Source of the DNA: Mycoplasma sp. Pen4
GTDB lineage: Bacteria; Bacillota_I; Bacilli_A; Mycoplasmatales; Metamycoplasmataceae
Assembly: GCF_014352955.1 (NCBI RefSeq)
Contig: NZ_CP060691.1
Span: forward strand, 1 to 64,000
Direction of reading: 5' to 3'
Length of the DNA stretch: 64,000 nucleotides
Shown here piece by piece: positions 61,181 to 64,000 of this stretch. Below the pieces are notes generated by a model, which was not told the DNA's origin, ran no database searches, and saw only the letters and a program-made list of their open reading frames with translations. A program made the position numbers and the translations under genes. Position 1 is the stretch's first letter. Every line of letters begins with the position of its first letter.

Positions 61181-61209
61181 TTGTGAAAATGTCTTTTTTA
61201 TATTATAAT
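61181..61209 (+). promoter_or_regulatory. Promoter of a predicted small RNA
   Basis: TTGTGA (61181-61186), 17-base spacer, perfect TATAAT (61204-61209). No coding start follows within the next 100 bases. Confidence 0.65.
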
Positions 61210-61215
61210 AATTAT

Positions 61216-61326
61216 GCAATATTTCTTAGTGAATGGGGAATATTGTATTCTACGTAGTAAAATACATAGAATTTAGCATTTATTTTACGAGTTGTTTTAA
61301 GCAGTCCAAAGGACTGCTTTCTTTTT
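61216..61326 (+). ncRNA. Predicted small RNA with possible H-type pseudoknot
   Basis: A transcript from the promoter at 61181-61209 would be about 105 bases and end at an intrinsic terminator (AGCAGTCC/GGACTGCT, 61300-61318, then T-rich). Predicted helices are CAATATT (61217-61223) with AATATTG (61239-61245) and ATTCTA (61247-61252) with TAGAAT (61267-61272). In addition GTAAAATA (61257-61264), inside the loop of the second, pairs with TATTTTAC (61281-61288). The last two cross, giving an H-type pseudoknot or two alternative states. It does not match SRP RNA, tmRNA, RNase P RNA or a tRNA. It could be a free RNA or an attenuator of acpS. Confidence 0.5.
61300..61326 (+). terminator. Terminator of the predicted small RNA
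   Basis: AGCAGTCC-AAA-GGACTGCT stem followed by TTCTTTTT. Confidence 0.85.
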
Positions 61327-61386
61327 GCATTTTTCCAATTTCGATTTATTATTATTAAATAATAATAAATTTAATATAATTCAATT

Positions 61387-61698
61387 ATGTATAGAATTGG
61401 TGTTGATTTAACTAATATTAAGCGCTTTGAGAATGTAAAAAATAGTTTTATTAAGAGAGTTTTATCACCTGGTGAATTAGATGAATATCAAAAAATAGAA
61501 CTAATAGAAAGCAAAATAAGATTTTTAGCTAGATCTTGAGCAATTAAAGAGGCAATTTACAAAGCAGATAACCAATATGCGGATTTTAGAAAAATAAATT
61601 TAGTTAAACAAAACCATATATGAACATTTAAAGATTTTGCAATTTCAATTAGTTATGAAGGCGATTTCATAATTGCATTTGTTGTGAAAGAAAATTAA
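61387..61698 (+). CDS. acpS: Holo-acyl-carrier-protein synthase
   Basis: Transfers 4'-phosphopantetheine from CoA to apo-ACP. The 103-residue product has the family motifs MYRIGVDLTNIKRF (with the metal Asp) and FLARSWAIKEAIYKA, the second catalytic block. TGA(Trp) codons lie in both halves. A TATAAT (61375-61380) ends only 6 bases before the start codon, so the mRNA may be leaderless. It is followed after 16 bases by plsC, grouping two lipid genes. Confidence 0.93.
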
Positions 61699-61714
61699 TC
61701 CAAAGGAGTAAAGT

Positions 61715-62479
61715 ATGGCAATAAATATTAAATTCAAGAAAGTTATCTTATCCCCTGTTTGATTATTACGTGCAATCAAAATATGATGAAAGGCGCGTAA
61801 ATACAAAAAAGATCCAGCGGCAGTTGATAATTTAGTACGTTATGATTATGTTTTAAAATTAGCTAAAAAGATCTTGAAAATGTACAATGTTGATCTTGTG
61901 ATTGAAAACTATGAAAATTTACCAAAAAATGGTAATACCTTAATCGTTGCAAATCATAAATCAAATTTTGATCCACTTGCTTTATTAGTTGCACTTGAAA
62001 AACAAACACAAGAATTATCAGCTAAAGAAATTGTTCCAACATTTGTTGCGAAACAAGAACTAGAGGAAAATAAAACAATTTTCAATGCGGCAAAATTAAT
62101 TGACACATTTTTCATTGATAGAAAAAACATTCGTGAAAGTTTAAAAACAATGACAGATTTTTCTAAGTTTGTTAAAGAAAACAAAACATATGGAGTTATT
62201 TTCCCAGAAGGAACTAGACACACAGAAGAAGGTTTAGGAGAATTTAAAACAGGTGCTTTTAAAGTTGCTCAAAAAGAATACTTTACTATCTTACCAGTTG
62301 CAATTATTAATTCAATTAACTCAGATAATTCAAAACGTAGTGGAAGACAAACTATTACAGTATCATTCCTTAAACCAATTAAACCTCACACATTTATTTC
62401 ACAAGAAGCAAAATCAATTTCTGAACATGTAAAAAGTTTAATTAGCAATGAAATGAGTAAATATGGCGATAAAAACTAA
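61715..62479 (+). CDS. plsC: 1-acyl-sn-glycerol-3-phosphate acyltransferase
   Basis: Second acyl transfer in phosphatidic acid synthesis, at the membrane. The 254-residue product has the acyltransferase motifs NHKSNFDP (HX4D, near residue 80) and FPEGTRHTEEG. TGA(Trp) codons lie in the N-terminal hydrophobic part (VWLLRAIKIWWKARKYKK), hiding the true start at 61715, which has a good CAAAGGAG ribosome binding site. It overlaps scpA by 17 bases. Confidence 0.95.
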
Positions 62480-63230
62480 TTCATATTACAGCGAATATAC
62501 AATCAAACTTAGTCAATTCGATGGACCATTAGACTTATTACTTTCATTAATTAAAGATAAAAAAATTAGTATTTGAGAAGTTAACTTAGTTGAAGTGGCA
62601 AATCAATACTTACAAATAATTCGTAATATAAGTTCTGAAGAAATCGATATTGCTGGTGATTACTTGGTTATGGCTGCTACATTAGTAAAAATTAAAAGTA
62701 GCTTAGTTGGAAAAGAAGAAATGCAACCAGAAGAGGTTGAAGAATCGCTTAAAGAAAAAGCAAAACTTATTCAACAACTTGTGGAATATCAACAATTCAA
62801 AGAAATCAAAGAAGCATTAAAAACATTTGAATCAGATCGTGAAGATATGTTTATTAAAGCTCCTTCAAATGTCGAAGACTTTATTGTTGATACATTAGAT
62901 GAAAGATTAGATGGTTATTCAAACCCTATTAAACTTATTAGTGTATTAAGAAAAATGTTTGAGCGTGTTTATGCACAACATTTACGTACTACTAAATTAG
63001 AAACATTTAACCTTTCACCTGGTGATCAATTCCCATTCATTAAAGGTTTATTAAAAAAACATGAACAATTAACTTTTGAAATGGTGTTTTCACAACCAAG
63101 TATGAATCACTTTGTTGTAACGCTTTTAGCAGTTCTTGTGCTTGCCAAACAACAAATTTTAAAAATTGAACAAACTGAAGAATTTGGAGAAATCATCATT
63201 ACTCGAGGAGAACTTTACGATGAAAAATAA
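62463..63230 (+). CDS. scpA: Segregation and condensation protein A
   Basis: Kleisin subunit of the SMC-ScpAB condensin, which organises chromosomes for segregation. The 255-residue product starts within plsC and contains the kleisin N-terminal FDGPLDLLLSLIKDKKISIW, then VNLVEVANQYL and LVMAATLVKIKSSLV. A helical linker and a C-terminal winged-helix-like end (FSQPSMNHFVVTLLAVLVLAKQ) follow. One TGA(Trp) at ISIW hides the N-terminus. It overlaps scpB by 11 bases. Confidence 0.95.
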
Positions 63231-63792
63231 AATTTTAGAAGCATTATTATACATTCAAGGTGATGAAGGATTAACATTAGAACAAGTTAAAGATATTTTC
63301 TCACTTTCAACTTTAGCTGAAGCAAAAAAAGTTATGCTTGACTTCCATAGAGATTTCAATGATCAAGAACGTGGTTTAAAAGTAGTTAACTTTAACGATG
63401 TTTATAAATTAGCAACACGTGAAACATTTAAAGATTACATCTCAAAAATGGTTACAGTTGTTAAAAAACAACGTTTATCTAATGCTGCAATCGAAGTAGC
63501 AGGAATTATTGCTTACAAACAACCTATTACAAGAGGACAAATCGCACAAATTAGAGGTGTTGCATCTGATCAAGTTGTAAATACTTTATTAGTAAAAGGT
63601 GTAATTGAAGAAGTAGGTATTTCTCCAACACCAGGTAATCCAGTGTTATATGGTGTTACAAATAAATTCTATGACCACTTTAAATTAACAAGCATGCGTG
63701 ATTTACCAAAATTAAATGAATTCAATTATGTAGAAGGTGTAGAAAACGAAAACACTGATTTCGATTTATTTTCTAGCCAAAGGGAAGAATAA
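63220..63792 (+). CDS. scpB: Segregation and condensation protein B
   Basis: Winged-helix partner that binds ScpA as a dimer. The start MKNKILEALLYIQGDEGL at 63220 is chosen for its GAGGAG ribosome binding site; an in-frame upstream reading lies deep in scpA. The 190-residue product has the two winged-helix modules and the family block LSNAAIEVAGIIAYKQPITR, followed by GQIAQIRGVASDQVVNTLL. A terminator follows the stop. Confidence 0.95.
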   Translation: MKNKILEALLYIQGDEGLTLEQVKDIFSLSTLAEAKKVMLDFHRDFNDQERGLKVVNFNDVYKLATRETFKDYISKMVTVVKKQRLSNAAIEVAGIIAYKQPITRGQIAQIRGVASDQVVNTLLVKGVIEEVGISPTPGNPVLYGVTNKFYDHFKLTSMRDLPKLNEFNYVEGVENENTDFDLFSSQREE

Positions 63793-63815
63793 ATTGGCTA
63801 AGCCAATTTTTCTTT
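63792..63815 (+). terminator. Terminator of acpS-plsC-scpAB
   Basis: AATTGGC-TAA-GCCAATT stem followed by T-run, overlapping the scpB stop. Confidence 0.75.
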
Positions 63816-63843
63816 ATTAAACAAAAAAGAAACGGAGCTAAAT

Positions 63844-64000
63844 ATGTTTGAAATATTAGCAACAAAAAATGACAATGGAAGAACAATATTTAAATTACTT
63901 TGTAAATATCTTCCAGAACTACCACTAAGTAAGATTGAGAAAATCTTTCGTAAAAGTGATCTAAAAATCAATGGACAACGTAAAATCGCAAAATCTTATG
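63844..64000 (+). CDS. RluC/RluD-type pseudouridine synthase (partial, N-terminal S4 domain)
   Basis: The first 52 residues of a gene cut by the window end. The sequence MFEILATKNDNGRTIFKLLC, then LSKIEKIFRKSDLKINGQR, is an S4 RNA-binding domain like that at the start of RluC/RluD/RluB-type pseudouridine synthases. Position after scpB fits, since a pseudouridine synthase gene follows scpAB in many Firmicutes. The catalytic domain is outside the window, so the assignment rests on the S4 pattern and context. Ribosome binding site is weak (CGGAG). Confidence 0.65.
   Translation, partial: MFEILATKNDNGRTIFKLLCKYLPELPLSKIEKIFRKSDLKINGQRKIAKSY

Noticed and set aside
61216-61326. SRP 4.5S RNA or a tRNA at this site
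   Set aside because: The conserved SRP loop (GGTCAGG…GGAAGCAGC) and the tRNA T-loop and CCA-stem features are missing.

Overview
The window reads as a mollicute chromosome starting at the replication origin. It is very AT-rich, and many genes are continuous only if TGA is read as tryptophan (genetic code 4): dnaN, serS, yidC, polC, eno, fusA, the phosphoketolase gene and others. It encodes lipoproteins with a mycoplasma lipobox. It carries a 16S-23S operon with no spacer tRNA and a 5S gene about 47 kb away. The P80-P60-HinT operon, a phosphoketolase and unlinked 5S rRNA all fit the M. hominis group (Mycoplasmopsis/Metamycoplasma). I cannot name the species from sequence alone.

Layout. 0-7.1 kb: dnaA, an oriC-like spacer with DnaA boxes, dnaN, an S4-domain gene, serS (reverse), then rpmH-rnpA-yidC. 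7.3 kb: 5S rRNA. 7.5-13.7 kb: an unknown gene, the P80-P60-hinT surface complex operon, a HAD phosphatase and a PQ-loop membrane protein. 13.7-17.0 kb (reverse): a tight operon of def, two unknown membrane proteins and a DJ-1/PfpI protein. 17.1-25.3 kb: plsY, eno (reverse), a frameshifted membrane protein, the str operon rpsL-rpsG-fusA, an unknown gene, rpiB with a DUF2188 gene, and rpmB. 25.3-27.0 kb: a large unknown exported protein. 27.2-33.9 kb: parE, hprK-lgt, trxB and prs-rsmG.

33.9-39.4 kb (reverse) is the most plastic part: three tandem paralogous lipoproteins carrying an endonuclease I-like domain, then a fourth lipoprotein that has their accessory module but no nuclease. 39.5-48.4 kb (reverse): a HAD hydrolase, cdsA-polC and phosphoketolase. 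49.1-54.4 kb: tuf, a DUF1461-type membrane protein, two SpoU methyltransferases, a DivIVA-like protein, rbgA and a membrane protein. 54.6-59.3 kb: 16S-23S rRNA with long processing stems. 59.4-61.1 kb: two genes I do not recognise, the larger faintly like an IS4/IS1634 transposase. 61.2-61.3 kb: a probable unannotated small RNA. 61.4-64.0 kb: acpS, plsC, scpA, scpB and the start of a pseudouridine synthase.

The genes mostly serve replication and segregation (dnaA, dnaN, polC, parE, scpAB), translation and ribosome assembly, and lipid and lipoprotein synthesis (plsY, plsC, cdsA, acpS, lgt). There is also a minimal glycolysis/phosphoketolase energy metabolism and a surface nuclease system suited to scavenging host nucleotides. 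No tRNA gene, CRISPR array or intact insertion sequence was seen. Most promising for novelty are the small RNA with a possible H-type pseudoknot (61.2 kb), the two-gene cassette behind the rRNA operon (59.4 kb), the def-linked membrane pair, and a PolC whose PHP metal-site residues look lost.
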